From Devosia epidermidihirudinis (GTDB lineage: Bacteria > Pseudomonadota > Alphaproteobacteria > Rhizobiales > Devosiaceae), in the NCBI RefSeq assembly GCF_000971295.1, contig NZ_LANJ01000019.1:245792-309791 (forward strand): 64,000 nt of DNA. Reading direction: 5' to 3'. How positions within the stretch are numbered: position 1 is the stretch's first letter; every line of letters starts with the position of its first letter. The notes beneath the pieces are model-generated. The model worked only from the letters and a program-made list of their open reading frames with translations. It was not told the origin of the DNA and did no database searches. The position numbers were made by a program, and so were the translations under genes. Positions 1 to 7,967 of the stretch are shown piece by piece.

Positions 1-270
1 CCCAGAATTAGCCTCAGCATCTCACACCTATCCCTCCAAAGAGCCGTCGCCTTCTTAAGGAGGCATTTCGACTCTCATCGACAGCTCACCATCTATGGAG
101 CCTTGACGCAGCAACCAAATCATAGTTTTAAGCCGATATCCAGTTAGTTCGTAAAAATTCCGAACTAACTTGTAATCGCCGAGAATTGTTGCCAGAGTAC
201 CGCGGGCCTTCACTCACGAGACCCACACTGCCAACGACGAACGCCCATGGTGGGCCGAACAGGACGACTG
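1..270. other. Upstream non-coding region with a candidate operator
   Basis: No convincing gene is visible in these 270 bases; the short open frames here overlap the start of the downstream kinase and lack coding character. The notable structure is a perfect inverted repeat at 142-170, annotated separately. An AAGGAGG-like stretch near 58-64 has no in-frame start at a suitable distance, so it is probably fortuitous. The gene that precedes this region lies outside the window. Confidence 0.5.
142..170. promoter_or_regulatory. Perfect 10-bp inverted repeat, candidate repressor operator
   Basis: The arms AGTTAGTTCG (142-151) and CGAACTAACT (161-170) are exact reverse complements separated by 9 AT-rich bases. 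The site lies about 100 bases upstream of the kinase start. TTAGTT...AACTAA half-sites resemble operators of ROK-family sugar repressors such as Bacillus XylR (family knowledge). The binding protein is not identified. Confidence 0.55.
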
Positions 271-1176
271 ATGAATAACCAGCTTGTTGTTGGCATCGAT
301 ATCGGAGGGACCAAGACGCATCTAATTGCGGCGAATGGCGAATCCGACCTTGCCGAACACGTGGTACGTACCGCCGAGTGGCGCGTAGCAGATGTGCAAT
401 CCAACGCAATTTCAATCCGCGATTTGGTGCAAAGCCTGTGCCGAGAGGAAACGCCTACGGCAGTGGCAGTCGGCGCGCACGGATGCGACACCGACTGGCA
501 TTGCGATCAACTGCAAGCGGCACTTGCCACAGTGCTCTCCTGCCCCGTTCGAGTCGTAAATGACTGCGAGCTCCTGATCCCAGCTGCCGGCTTTAGCGCC
601 GGTATCGGCGTGGTATCCGGCACCGGGTCCATCGCAGTATCTCGCTCTGCTACGGGCAATATGTTGGCGGCGGGCGGATGGGGCTGGCTTTTGGGCGACG
701 AAGGGAGCGCTCCAACTCTAGTGCGCGATGCGGCGCGCGCGGTGCGGGCTTCTATAGATCACGGCCTATCCGACGACCCGCTGATCGCCATGTTGCTGGG
801 CGCGCTCGGCATTGATGACCCCATCAAGCTGGGCCGACGCCTCTATGAAATGGGTGATGGCGTTGTATGGGGGCAGCAAGCGCCAGTGGTGTTCGAGGCT
901 GCAGAGGCAGGATCAAGGCTGGCCACAATGGTTGTCAGTCAGGCCGGAGAGGCCTTGGCTGAGCTAGTTACGACGCTTGTTGGCCGCGGTGCCGACGCCC
1001 GACATGTTGTTGCCGGAGGTGGCGTAATCGTCCAGCAACCGCGCCTCATGGAGGCTTTTCACACGGCCATGGCGAAAAAACATCCCTCCAGTCGGGTCAC
1101 CTTGCTGGACGCCGCACCCGTCAAAGGTGCGCTCACTTTGGCGCGGCGCCTTTCCATGCCGAACGCTCACACTTGA
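271..1176 (+). CDS. BadF/BadG-family sugar kinase (N-acetylglucosamine kinase-like)
   Basis: A 301-residue ATP-dependent sugar kinase of the BadF/BadG/BcrA/BcrD superfamily, which includes N-acetylglucosamine kinases. The first phosphate-binding motif DIGGTKT is at residues 10-16. The likely catalytic aspartate is D98 (VVNDCE), a second phosphate loop GTGS is at 117-120, and GDEGS at 142-146 is typical of GlcNAc kinases. A glycine-rich AGGGV motif near residue 250 belongs to the adenosine-binding part. I chose ATG 271 over an in-frame ATG at 247 because the family motif then begins at the usual distance from the start. The next gene, an SIS-domain protein, starts 15 bases after the stop, so the pair probably processes an amino sugar. 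The substrate is inferred, not proven. Confidence 0.8.
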   Translation: MNNQLVVGIDIGGTKTHLIAANGESDLAEHVVRTAEWRVADVQSNAISIRDLVQSLCREETPTAVAVGAHGCDTDWHCDQLQAALATVLSCPVRVVNDCELLIPAAGFSAGIGVVSGTGSIAVSRSATGNMLAAGGWGWLLGDEGSAPTLVRDAARAVRASIDHGLSDDPLIAMLLGALGIDDPIKLGRRLYEMGDGVVWGQQAPVVFEAAEAGSRLATMVVSQAGEALAELVTTLVGRGADARHVVAGGGVIVQQPRLMEAFHTAMAKKHPSSRVTLLDAAPVKGALTLARRLSMPNAHT

Positions 1177-1190
1177 AATCGAGGACCATC

Positions 1191-2198
1191 ATGGAACGCG
1201 TCGGTTATCGCGCTGCAGTAAATCGCCAACCCCAAAGCCTAGCGACTTGCCTGACCAACCTTGCCAGCCTTGCGGGTGATGTGAACCTGGAGCATTTTCG
1301 TAAGGGGCCGCTAGCTCTGGTTGGCATCGGCGCCAGCTATCAAGTCGCCTTGGCCGGGGCACACTATCTTCGCCAGTCGGGTATACTTGCCCTCCCTCTC
1401 TACCCAGGCGAGTTTGAGACCAGTGATCTCAGTCTTTATGGCGGCATAATCTTGCTGTCCGCATCGGGAGAAAGCGCCGAGATTCTGGACGCAGCCACCT
1501 ATGCAGCGCCTCTGCCTCGGATGGTGCTCTGTCGTGATGCCGTCAATCCGCTTGCCGAACTGTGCGATCTGGTGATTGCCGCAGAGAGCGGCGCGGACAA
1601 CGGAGCCAGTTCAACCGGTTATACCGGAATGCTACTGGCAATCGGCTTGTTGACGCAGGCACTGACCAATCGGGGCATTCCGGCCGAGATCACGGCGCTT
1701 CCCGAAACAGTGGAAACCCTACTGCGCACCAATGGGCCAGCGTCGCTCCGCGCCGCCGAACGACTCGCGCTCAGCACGTCAATTGACGTGGTTGGCAACG
1801 GCGTGGGGCTGGCAACAGCCGGTGAAGGCGTGATTTTGCTGCGCGAAGCCGCGCGCATGCCCGCATTTGCCTGGGATACGCGTAACTATCTACACGGCCC
1901 GATGGAGTCACAGGACCAGAACACCGGCCTCATCGCCATCGGCACCGGCCGCGAGCCCAGCATCGCCACAGAAGCGGCTGCCTTTGGCAGCGCAGCTGTG
2001 TTGCTCGCTAACAGACAGCAGACCGACACCGCGACTTTGGTTGTACCGGTCCCGCACATGAGCGACCCAATTGCGAGGGCGATTGTCGACATTGTCGCCA
2101 TTCAGATGGTCGTTGCTGAGATGCAGGATATGGCGGGCCTGACCGACACCCGCTTCCGGTATCCGCAATCGGATACAAAGCGGCGCGCGGCATCCTAG
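1191..2198 (+). CDS. SIS-domain sugar isomerase/deaminase-like protein
   Basis: A 335-residue cytoplasmic protein with two SIS (sugar isomerase) folds, as in the isomerase half of GlmS and in AgaS/FrlB-type deaminases. The first SIS phosphosugar loop is around LVGIGASYQ and the serine-rich loop LLSASGES follows. The second half carries NYLHGPMES, which resembles the HGP motif of GlmS-type isomerases. ATG 1191 is preferred because GAGGA at 1181-1185 is well placed; an in-frame ATG at 1173 would overlap the kinase stop. Coupling to the upstream kinase suggests sequential phosphorylation and isomerisation or deamination of an amino sugar. The exact reaction cannot be read from the sequence. Confidence 0.75.
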   Translation: MERVGYRAAVNRQPQSLATCLTNLASLAGDVNLEHFRKGPLALVGIGASYQVALAGAHYLRQSGILALPLYPGEFETSDLSLYGGIILLSASGESAEILDAATYAAPLPRMVLCRDAVNPLAELCDLVIAAESGADNGASSTGYTGMLLAIGLLTQALTNRGIPAEITALPETVETLLRTNGPASLRAAERLALSTSIDVVGNGVGLATAGEGVILLREAARMPAFAWDTRNYLHGPMESQDQNTGLIAIGTGREPSIATEAAAFGSAAVLLANRQQTDTATLVVPVPHMSDPIARAIVDIVAIQMVVAEMQDMAGLTDTRFRYPQSDTKRRAAS

Positions 2199-2231
2199 AA
2201 CACGCCGCGGTGATGCAAGAGGGGTGATGCT

Positions 2232-2867
2232 TTGGCAGACTTGACGCTACAGACACTCCTCACGCGCCTCATCGTCTCCCTGCCGATCATTGCCGTCAGC
2301 GGCTATGTTATGGCCGTCGGCGCCCGGCTGCTAGGCGACCCCGGCCCCTCTCAGGACGGACGGCAAACACTCAACCCACTTGCCCATCTTGATGTTCTGG
2401 GCACAATTTCGATCGCAGTGTTTGGGTTGGGCTGGATACGGCCACAAATGGCGGACGCTTGCCGCATACGCGGCGGATTATGGGGCGTCGTTGCCATAAT
2501 ACTGGCGCCCCTTGCCTGCCTGCTGCTGCTTGCATTCGCCGCGATCAAATTATTGCCCTGGATGAGCAATGCTGCCTCGATCACCATGGCCGCTGTCCTT
2601 GCCAATGGATTAGTAGCGATGGCCCGCATGTCGGTCGGTTTCGTCATGCTCAACCTCTTACCTCTGGTCCCGCTAGTGGGTGGGCACCTGCTCTTGGCGA
2701 GCCAAGCGCGACTGCGAAGCTGGTTCGTCCGCTCGGGCTGGATATTGAGTGTTGTTGCCATCTGCATCGTGGCAACAGGGCTGCCGCATCAGATCCTAGC
2801 CCCGCATGTCGACGTCGTTTTGCGCTTTATCTCGCAAGATACGGCGAATGTGGTTCGCCAATACTAG
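2232..2867 (+). CDS. Site-2-protease (M50) family membrane protein lacking the catalytic motifs
   Basis: A 211-residue polytopic membrane protein with about five hydrophobic segments. Family landmarks of the M50B site-2 proteases are plain: ARLLGDP at 31-37, TLNPLAHLD at 46-54, and NLLP...GGHLL from 141. The catalytic residues are gone. The HEXXH position, placed from the spacing to LGDP, reads SGYVM (23-27), and the metal-binding aspartate of the NxxPxxxLDGG motif is V149 (LVGG). This looks like an inactive pseudoprotease rather than a broken gene, because the frame is intact and the fold landmarks are kept. The start is TTG with GAGG at about 2219-2222. It follows the SIS gene by 33 bases and is probably cotranscribed; its role there is unknown. 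Confidence 0.7.
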   Translation: MADLTLQTLLTRLIVSLPIIAVSGYVMAVGARLLGDPGPSQDGRQTLNPLAHLDVLGTISIAVFGLGWIRPQMADACRIRGGLWGVVAIILAPLACLLLLAFAAIKLLPWMSNAASITMAAVLANGLVAMARMSVGFVMLNLLPLVPLVGGHLLLASQARLRSWFVRSGWILSVVAICIVATGLPHQILAPHVDVVLRFISQDTANVVRQY

Positions 2868-2881
2868 CACGCCACCAAGCA

Positions 2882-3706
2882 TCACTCGCGCGGCGCGTTT
2901 CCGGGCATGCCAGACCGCTCAATGAGCTCGCCAAGAACCCCGTCCGCAACCAATGATGCAATAGCCTCATCGATACTCGCCCGAAGAAAGCTATCCTGCC
3001 CGAGCAGGACCCCGGCTACGGCCATCACTGGCAGCGAGATTGGCGCGGAATCTATCTCAACGAGCTCTGCAAAGGCAGGGTGGTCATGCCTTAGCTGCCG
3101 GAAGCTCGGTCCCCACACCAGCCCAGCCGCTGCTACGCCATCAGCCACCGCCTCAAGGGTCAGTTCATCTGACGAGTATGGAAATCGCTGCCAGCGCTGC
3201 CTCGCTGGCAGATTATTGTTGTATTGCACGAAGCGGAAATCAGCGCTGGAACCAAGCGTGGCCGCGACCGGAGTTCCTGGCGCGATATCGGCAAGACGTG
3301 CCGGCGCCGATTTGGGCGCCACAAACACGTAGCCCGTTTCGTAGTAGGGTCGCGTCAGTGTCAGCCACTCGGGATAGCCAGCCGCAATCATCTTAAATCC
3401 AAGAAAGACCCGACACTCCCCCAAAAGATAGCGATAGAGCGCGATGAAATCTCCAGTTTCGTTTACGTCATCGAGTACTACCGGTCGGGCCTCTAGCAAG
3501 AGCGCGTCAGCAATCGCCTCACCAACAGCCTTGTCCAACGTCCACCCCGGATCACGGGGATCAACACAAAATTGTAGGGCATATTCGTCGCTAGGCCGAC
3601 CAAACAACTCCTGGTCCGGCATATTGGGCAATTCGTTTTCCTGCGCGCCAGCCGAGGCAGCCGGCAGCATCAACAATGCAAGAGCGGTCGCTGCTAGAGC
3701 CTTCAT
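2882..3706 (-). CDS. XoxJ-like periplasmic substrate-binding protein
   Basis: A 274-residue exported protein of the periplasmic binding protein type 2 fold. Starting at 3706, the N-terminus is a clear signal peptide (MKALAATALALLMLP...SAGAQE); the longer upstream in-frame start would bury it behind 19 unlikely residues. The body (LQFCVDPRDPGWT, then LTRPYYETGYVFV, then VAATLGSSAD) matches the quinoprotein-dehydrogenase-associated binding proteins exemplified by XoxJ and MoxJ, thought to help activate PQQ dehydrogenases. It lies 63 bases downstream of the PQQ dehydrogenase on the same strand, which supports that role. No transporter permease or ATPase is adjacent, so uptake is unlikely. Assignment to the XoxJ group rests on context plus weak motifs. 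Confidence 0.7.
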   Translation of the reverse strand: MKALAATALALLMLPAASAGAQENELPNMPDQELFGRPSDEYALQFCVDPRDPGWTLDKAVGEAIADALLLEARPVVLDDVNETGDFIALYRYLLGECRVFLGFKMIAAGYPEWLTLTRPYYETGYVFVAPKSAPARLADIAPGTPVAATLGSSADFRFVQYNNNLPARQRWQRFPYSSDELTLEAVADGVAAAGLVWGPSFRQLRHDHPAFAELVEIDSAPISLPVMAVAGVLLGQDSFLRASIDEAIASLVADGVLGELIERSGMPGNAPRE

Positions 3707-3769
3707 CGCGCCAATCACCCGGTACACAAGGGAAGATTGGGGCGCCGCAGGAGGGCGCCCCATTTCGGC

Positions 3770-5524
3770 TTACTTTGCGTCTGGCAGGGCAAAGACCCAC
3801 AGCACAGAACCCGCAACAGGGTTCTGGATTTCCGGCGTCAGCGACGCCAGCGTGTTGGCCTGACTCGAACCGCGACCAACAGCAACAGCAACGTACTGCT
3901 TGCCGTCGACTTCGTAGCTGATCGGAAAGGCATTCACGACGTTATTGGTCCGGATTTGCCACAGGATGTCACCGGTCTCGTCGTCAAATGCGTAGAAGTT
4001 TCGATCCCAACTACCACCAAACACCAAGCCGCCTGCAGTCGGCAGCAGGGCGCTGGTAATGGGCGCACGCTGGCGATAGCTCCAGCTGGTCGATCGATCG
4101 GCCAGATTGACCGCGTCGATGCGACCGATATTGCCATCGCTGCCCTCAACCGGAATGCGTGCAAAGGTTGCGCGTCCACCACCAGTATAGATCTGGCCAG
4201 CGTCGAGTGGCTGTGGCGTTGTGTTGGAGCAGAATTCCGCCAGGGGCAGGTAGAGGTTCTGAGTGCGTGGGCTGTAGGCGGTCGCGGGCCAGCCACGACC
4301 ACCTGGGTCAGCCGGGCAGTTCACTGTCGTCTCGCCGATACGCGGAATGGCATCGGGATTGATGGTCTTTTCGCCGGTAACCGGATCGATTGCAGAAACG
4401 ACGTTTTGCGGCACGGTTTCAACGCCCCACACCCAGTCGCCATTGTTGCGGTCGATAACCTCAACAATGCCAAGCTTGCCGGCAGTCACCAACAGCTGGC
4501 GATCTTTGCCATCGACAGGCATATCGACCAGGATACGCTCATAGATATAATCGAGATCCCAGGTATCGTTCTTGAGATGCTGATGATGCCATTTCAGCTC
4601 GCCTGTCTCGGGATCTAGAGCCAATGTCGAGTCAGTGTAGAGCGCATCATTGGTGACACCCTCCTTGGTACTGGCGGGCGACAGGCCACTCATCTCGGCA
4701 ATCCATGGATAGGGCTGCCCCACACCGCTGAAGACCGTGTTGGTAGCAGGATCGTAGGTACCCGCAATCCAGACCGATGCCCCGTAGCGCGCCTCAATAG
4801 GAAGACCATTCCAGCTATCGTCACGTGCAATGGTGTTCAACCGCCAGAGCTCTTCGCCCGTATCCGGGTTATGCCCCGAAATAAAGCAACCGCCAGGCTG
4901 ACCGTTACCACAGCCGGTCATGCCCTGAACGATAACGCCGTCGGCAATGACCGGGCCAGCCGAATAGCGGAACCCTTTGTTGAAGTCTGCTGGCTGCACG
5001 TCCCAGACCAGCTTGCCGGTCTTGGCGTCGAGCGCGATGATATGAACGTCTGTAGTCGCAACAATAATTTTGTCTTCATAGATGGCAATATTGCGCTTGG
5101 TTGCGCCGTTGGTACCCGTGCCCGAGTCGATGACGGATTTGGGCATGTCGCGTACATACTGCCAGAGCAGGTCGCCACTCGCGCCGTCGATCGCCTGAAT
5201 CGTATCCATGTTGTTATGGATGAACAGAACGCCATCGTGGACAATCGGTGTCGTTTCAGTAGCACCTGGCGTTAGCGACCAAGTCCAGGCAACCCCCAGA
5301 TTGGCCACGTTTTCCTTATTGATCTGCTCCAGCGGGCTATAGCCCCAGCCGTCATAAGTCCGCCGCCAGTGGAGCCAGTCTCCGTCGGAGGGGTTGGTCA
5401 AAGTATCCGTTGTGACTGGCGTGATCCCATCCAGTCGAGACGCTTCCTGGGCAGAGCTGATGCCCGCAGCACTCAGCGTAATCAGGACCAGGGCAGTATT
5501 CATGAGCAGGTTTCGTTTTTGCAT
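3770..5524 (-). CDS. PQQ-dependent alcohol dehydrogenase, periplasmic quinoprotein
   Basis: A 584-residue PQQ-dependent dehydrogenase of the eight-bladed propeller family, oxidising an alcohol in the periplasm and passing electrons to cytochrome c. Residues 1-26 form a signal peptide ending SSAQE. Tryptophan-docking repeats such as ALDAKTGKLVWD are visible throughout. WDLD at 322-325 supplies the catalytic aspartate D323 plus D325, the extra acid two residues on that marks lanthanide-dependent enzymes. Other metal-site positions deviate: the region of the usual GAE/GGE glutamate reads CGNGQPGGC (205-213), and GTGN reads GVGQ (267-270). The vicinal Cys-Cys of methanol dehydrogenases is absent (SGTGTNG, 134-140). 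There is no haem domain. Start 5524 has GGAGGA 7 bases upstream. The substrate is unknown; Devosia deoxynivalenol dehydrogenases are possible relatives. Confidence 0.85.
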   Translation of the reverse strand: MQKRNLLMNTALVLITLSAAGISSAQEASRLDGITPVTTDTLTNPSDGDWLHWRRTYDGWGYSPLEQINKENVANLGVAWTWSLTPGATETTPIVHDGVLFIHNNMDTIQAIDGASGDLLWQYVRDMPKSVIDSGTGTNGATKRNIAIYEDKIIVATTDVHIIALDAKTGKLVWDVQPADFNKGFRYSAGPVIADGVIVQGMTGCGNGQPGGCFISGHNPDTGEELWRLNTIARDDSWNGLPIEARYGASVWIAGTYDPATNTVFSGVGQPYPWIAEMSGLSPASTKEGVTNDALYTDSTLALDPETGELKWHHQHLKNDTWDLDYIYERILVDMPVDGKDRQLLVTAGKLGIVEVIDRNNGDWVWGVETVPQNVVSAIDPVTGEKTINPDAIPRIGETTVNCPADPGGRGWPATAYSPRTQNLYLPLAEFCSNTTPQPLDAGQIYTGGGRATFARIPVEGSDGNIGRIDAVNLADRSTSWSYRQRAPITSALLPTAGGLVFGGSWDRNFYAFDDETGDILWQIRTNNVVNAFPISYEVDGKQYVAVAVGRGSSQANTLASLTPEIQNPVAGSVLWVFALPDAK

Positions 5525-5597
5525 GGCGATATCCTCCCGATGCCAGCGGCGTGCTTCGAAAAAGAGTTCCACCTCTTGTGAGCACTGCAAGATCATG

Positions 5598-5609
5598 TAT
5601 GTATACATA
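5598..5609. promoter_or_regulatory. 12-bp perfect palindrome in the divergent PQQ-dehydrogenase/cytochrome promoter region
   Basis: TATGTATACATA is self-complementary over all 12 bases. It lies 74 bases upstream of the dehydrogenase start and about 140 bases upstream of the divergent cytochrome c gene, in a 225-base region that must hold both promoters. The size and position suit a dimeric repressor or activator, but no regulator gene is adjacent and the binding protein is unknown. Confidence 0.4.
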
Positions 5610-5749
5610 ACGTTCGTCAACCTTACTAACTAATATGGCAAAGTAAAGCTGACCCAGCGGCTGGCGCCGTTCAAGCACGGATCGACGAACCAACATCACC
5701 GCCCCCGCGCTCTCAGAAAAGCAAAATACAGATGGAGAGGAGACTTGAT

Positions 5750-6193
5750 ATGACGACAGCAAAAGCCAAACGCACTCTGAGAAGCCGCCTCGCAATAATT
5801 GCGGTACTGCCCTCGTTCGTTATCGCGAGCACAACGGCGTATGCCGAAGACAATCTTCCTTCAGCATCGTTCACGGCAGCTCAGGCACAGCGCGGGCACG
5901 ATCAATACCGGCGCAACTGTCTGGACTGTCATGGCGAAAACCTTGATGACGGCGAGTTTGGCGGCGCTCCGCTTCGGGGAAATTCCTTCCGCAGCAAGTG
6001 GTTTGATTCTAACGCCGACTTCCTGTTCGATTACATGCAGGCAGCCATGCCGCCCGATCGCCCCGGCACGCTGAGCGATGCCACCTATGCCGACATTCTC
6101 GCCTATGTCCTCAGCCGAAATAATGTCGCCGCCGGCTCCGCAGAACTCCCGTCAAACTTCGACGCTCTCGCCGAACTCATGATCCGCCAATAG
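5750..6193 (+). CDS. Class I cytochrome c, probable electron acceptor of the PQQ dehydrogenase
   Basis: A 147-residue exported monohaem cytochrome c. From ATG 5750 the N-terminus is basic, then hydrophobic (RLAIIAVLPSFVIASTTAYAED), a signal peptide with a cleavage site near AYA. The haem motif CLDCH follows, and AAMPPDRPG provides the likely axial methionine. Start 5750 is preferred over 5732 because GAGAGGAG lies at the right distance before it. The gene is divergent from the PQQ dehydrogenase across 225 bases. With the XoxJ-like protein it completes a set resembling xoxF-xoxG-xoxJ, so it is likely the XoxG-type electron acceptor. That pairing is inferred from context. Confidence 0.8.
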   Translation: MTTAKAKRTLRSRLAIIAVLPSFVIASTTAYAEDNLPSASFTAAQAQRGHDQYRRNCLDCHGENLDDGEFGGAPLRGNSFRSKWFDSNADFLFDYMQAAMPPDRPGTLSDATYADILAYVLSRNNVAAGSAELPSNFDALAELMIRQ

Positions 6194-6219
6194 CTCACCA
6201 GCCAGGCATAACCGTGACC

Positions 6220-6951
6220 TCAAGTCGGCTCTGCGCCGTGTGTGAGGGTGCCTCGCCGCTGCAGGGCGGTCGCAATCGCGGTACAGAAAAGGGCCCAAGC
6301 GGCGCCGAGGCACCAGCCGGCGAGAATATCGCTCGGATAATGCACGCCCATGTAGAGCCGGCTGAGGCCAATGAGCAGGGTGAGAAACACGGCCATGCCA
6401 ATGCTGAAAATGCGCAGTGCCCTTGTTGGGGCAAGCCGTGCAAGCAATGCGCCGAGCGTCAGGAATGTCACGGCTGACAGCATGGCGTGACCGCTGGGAA
6501 AGCTGGCGGTGAATTGCTGCGACATGGCAGTCAAATCCGGGCGCGGACGGTTGTAACCCATTTTCAGCACAGTGCTAAGAATGGTGCCCCCGAGCACGGA
6601 AATGAGCACAAACCAGGCCTCCGCCCGCATGCGCACCAGCCACAGGTAGGTACACACTGATGCCACGATCAATCCCAGCAGGGCGAAGCTTCCCAATGAG
6701 GTGATGTCCCGCACCATTTCCCGGAGCCAGGCCGGGCCAATGGGCACCGCAAGATTGGCTGGATCTCTGAACAGCATCAGGATCGTCTGATCGAACGCTT
6801 CCAGTTCCCCCTCAATCATCAGATCGGCGATGAACAGAAAAATCAGGATCAATCCGCTGACGGCAGCGATTGAAGCCAGGAGCTGCGCCTCGCCGCTGAC
6901 AAAGCCACGAAGGCGGCGATAGGGCGTGGATCGGACCAGTCGATCGAACAT
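6220..6951 (-). CDS. PAP2-family membrane phosphatase
   Basis: A 243-residue integral membrane phosphatase of the PAP2 superfamily, which dephosphorylates phosphatidic acid, undecaprenyl pyrophosphate or related lipids at the outer face of the membrane. All three active-site motifs are present: KMGYNRPRP, SFPSGHA, and SRLYMGVHYPSD, carrying the nucleophilic histidine. Five to six hydrophobic segments surround them. It is divergent from the lipid-kinase gene at 7041 across 89 bases, and converges on the cytochrome gene. With the kinase this suggests opposing phosphorylation steps on membrane lipids. The exact substrate cannot be told from sequence. Confidence 0.85.
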   Translation of the reverse strand: MFDRLVRSTPYRRLRGFVSGEAQLLASIAAVSGLILIFLFIADLMIEGELEAFDQTILMLFRDPANLAVPIGPAWLREMVRDITSLGSFALLGLIVASVCTYLWLVRMRAEAWFVLISVLGGTILSTVLKMGYNRPRPDLTAMSQQFTASFPSGHAMLSAVTFLTLGALLARLAPTRALRIFSIGMAVFLTLLIGLSRLYMGVHYPSDILAGWCLGAAWALFCTAIATALQRRGTLTHGAEPT

Positions 6952-7040
6952 TTTGGCATTTTCTCGCTATTTAGAGCGCAACGTACATCCGGGGAACACG
7001 TTCCACCTCTGCACAAAGGCGAGATTGGACCGTCCAGAAC

Positions 7041-7967
7041 ATGCCCCATCCCACCCACTACGTCATTCTCAACGCCAATGCAGGCACGGCGAACGCCACC
7101 GGCGTTACGTCGGCCGAGCTTGAACGCCTGTTCGAGGCTCATGGGCTTGATGCCAAGATAGATGCCGATAGCGAGCGCAATCTGGCGGAGCGGATCGACG
7201 CAGCGATGGCAAGCGGCGCTGAGACGATCGTAGCGGCAGGCGGCGACGGCACCATCACCGCGCTCGCGGCGGCGCTCGTCGGCAGCGACAAGAACCTGGC
7301 CATTCTGCCGCTTGGCACCGTTAATGCATTGGCAAAGGACCTTCACGTGCCGCTGGATCTGGAGGGGGCTGTCGCCGCACTGGCGACGGGCTCAAGCCAG
7401 CGGATCGACGTGGGTGAAGTCAACGGCCGCGTGTTCCTGCATAAGGTCGTCGTGGGGCTCATTCCCGGCGTCGCCGCCGGGCGAGAGCACATTCGCGGCA
7501 GGCAGGACGCCACTGCAAAAATCGGCTTTCTGCGATACTTTTTCCGCCGATTGGCGCGCGCCAGGAGGATCGCCGTGGCCATCGAGCCGAGCGATGGTGA
7601 ACGTCGCGTCGAACGCGTGCAGGCCATCGCGGTCGCCAGCAACGCCTATGACGAAGGGCTCGGGCTGTTTTTCTCCCGCCACAGCCTCGATCGCGGCACC
7701 CTCACCCTCTATGTGCTGCACCACTTTACCGTCGGCGACTTCATTCGCCTCACCACCGGAATGCTGCTGGGTCGATGGAAAAACGACGAGGCCCTGACGA
7801 TGGAGAGTGTTAAGGGCGTGACCATTGATGCGCGCAAACCGACCCTCAAGGTCATGTTCGACGGCGAGGTGATGAGCCTTCAGACCCCGCTGAATTTCAC
7901 GATCAGGCCAGGCGCCCTGTCGGTCATCGTGCCAGCGACCACCGTAGCGCCTGAGGAGGCGGCATGA
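7041..7967 (+). CDS. Diacylglycerol/sphingosine kinase-like lipid kinase (DagK/YegS family)
   Basis: A 308-residue soluble lipid kinase. The N-terminal catalytic domain begins [12 protein letters not shown] and contains the nucleotide loop [12 protein letters not shown] near residues 66-77, then [13 protein letters not shown], all typical of DAGK_cat proteins. The C-terminal half ends in a beta-rich segment with [11 protein letters not shown], matching the family's characteristic D-G-E turn. It would phosphorylate diacylglycerol or a related lipid. The stop overlaps the start of the metallophosphoesterase by 4 bases (ATGA), so the two are translationally coupled. Confidence 0.85.
   Translation: MPHPTHYVILNANAGTANATGVTSAELERLFEAHGLDAKIDADSERNLAERIDAAMASGAETIVAAGGDGTITALAAALVGSDKNLAILPLGTVNALAKDLHVPLDLEGAVAALATGSSQRIDVGEVNGRVFLHKVVVGLIPGVAAGREHIRGRQDATAKIGFLRYFFRRLARARRIAVAIEPSDGERRVERVQAIAVASNAYDEGLGLFFSRHSLDRGTLTLYVLHHFTVGDFIRLTTGMLLGRWKNDEALTMESVKGVTIDARKPTLKVMFDGEVMSLQTPLNFTIRPGALSVIVPATTVAPEEAA

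Noticed and set aside
210..491. Minus-strand open frame at the start of the window
   Set aside because: It overlaps the kinase start antisense and lacks coding signal or a ribosome-binding site.
2232..2867. Treating the site-2-protease-like gene as a pseudogene
   Set aside because: The reading frame is intact, membrane segments are regular, and non-catalytic landmarks are conserved, so loss of the active site looks functional rather than decay.
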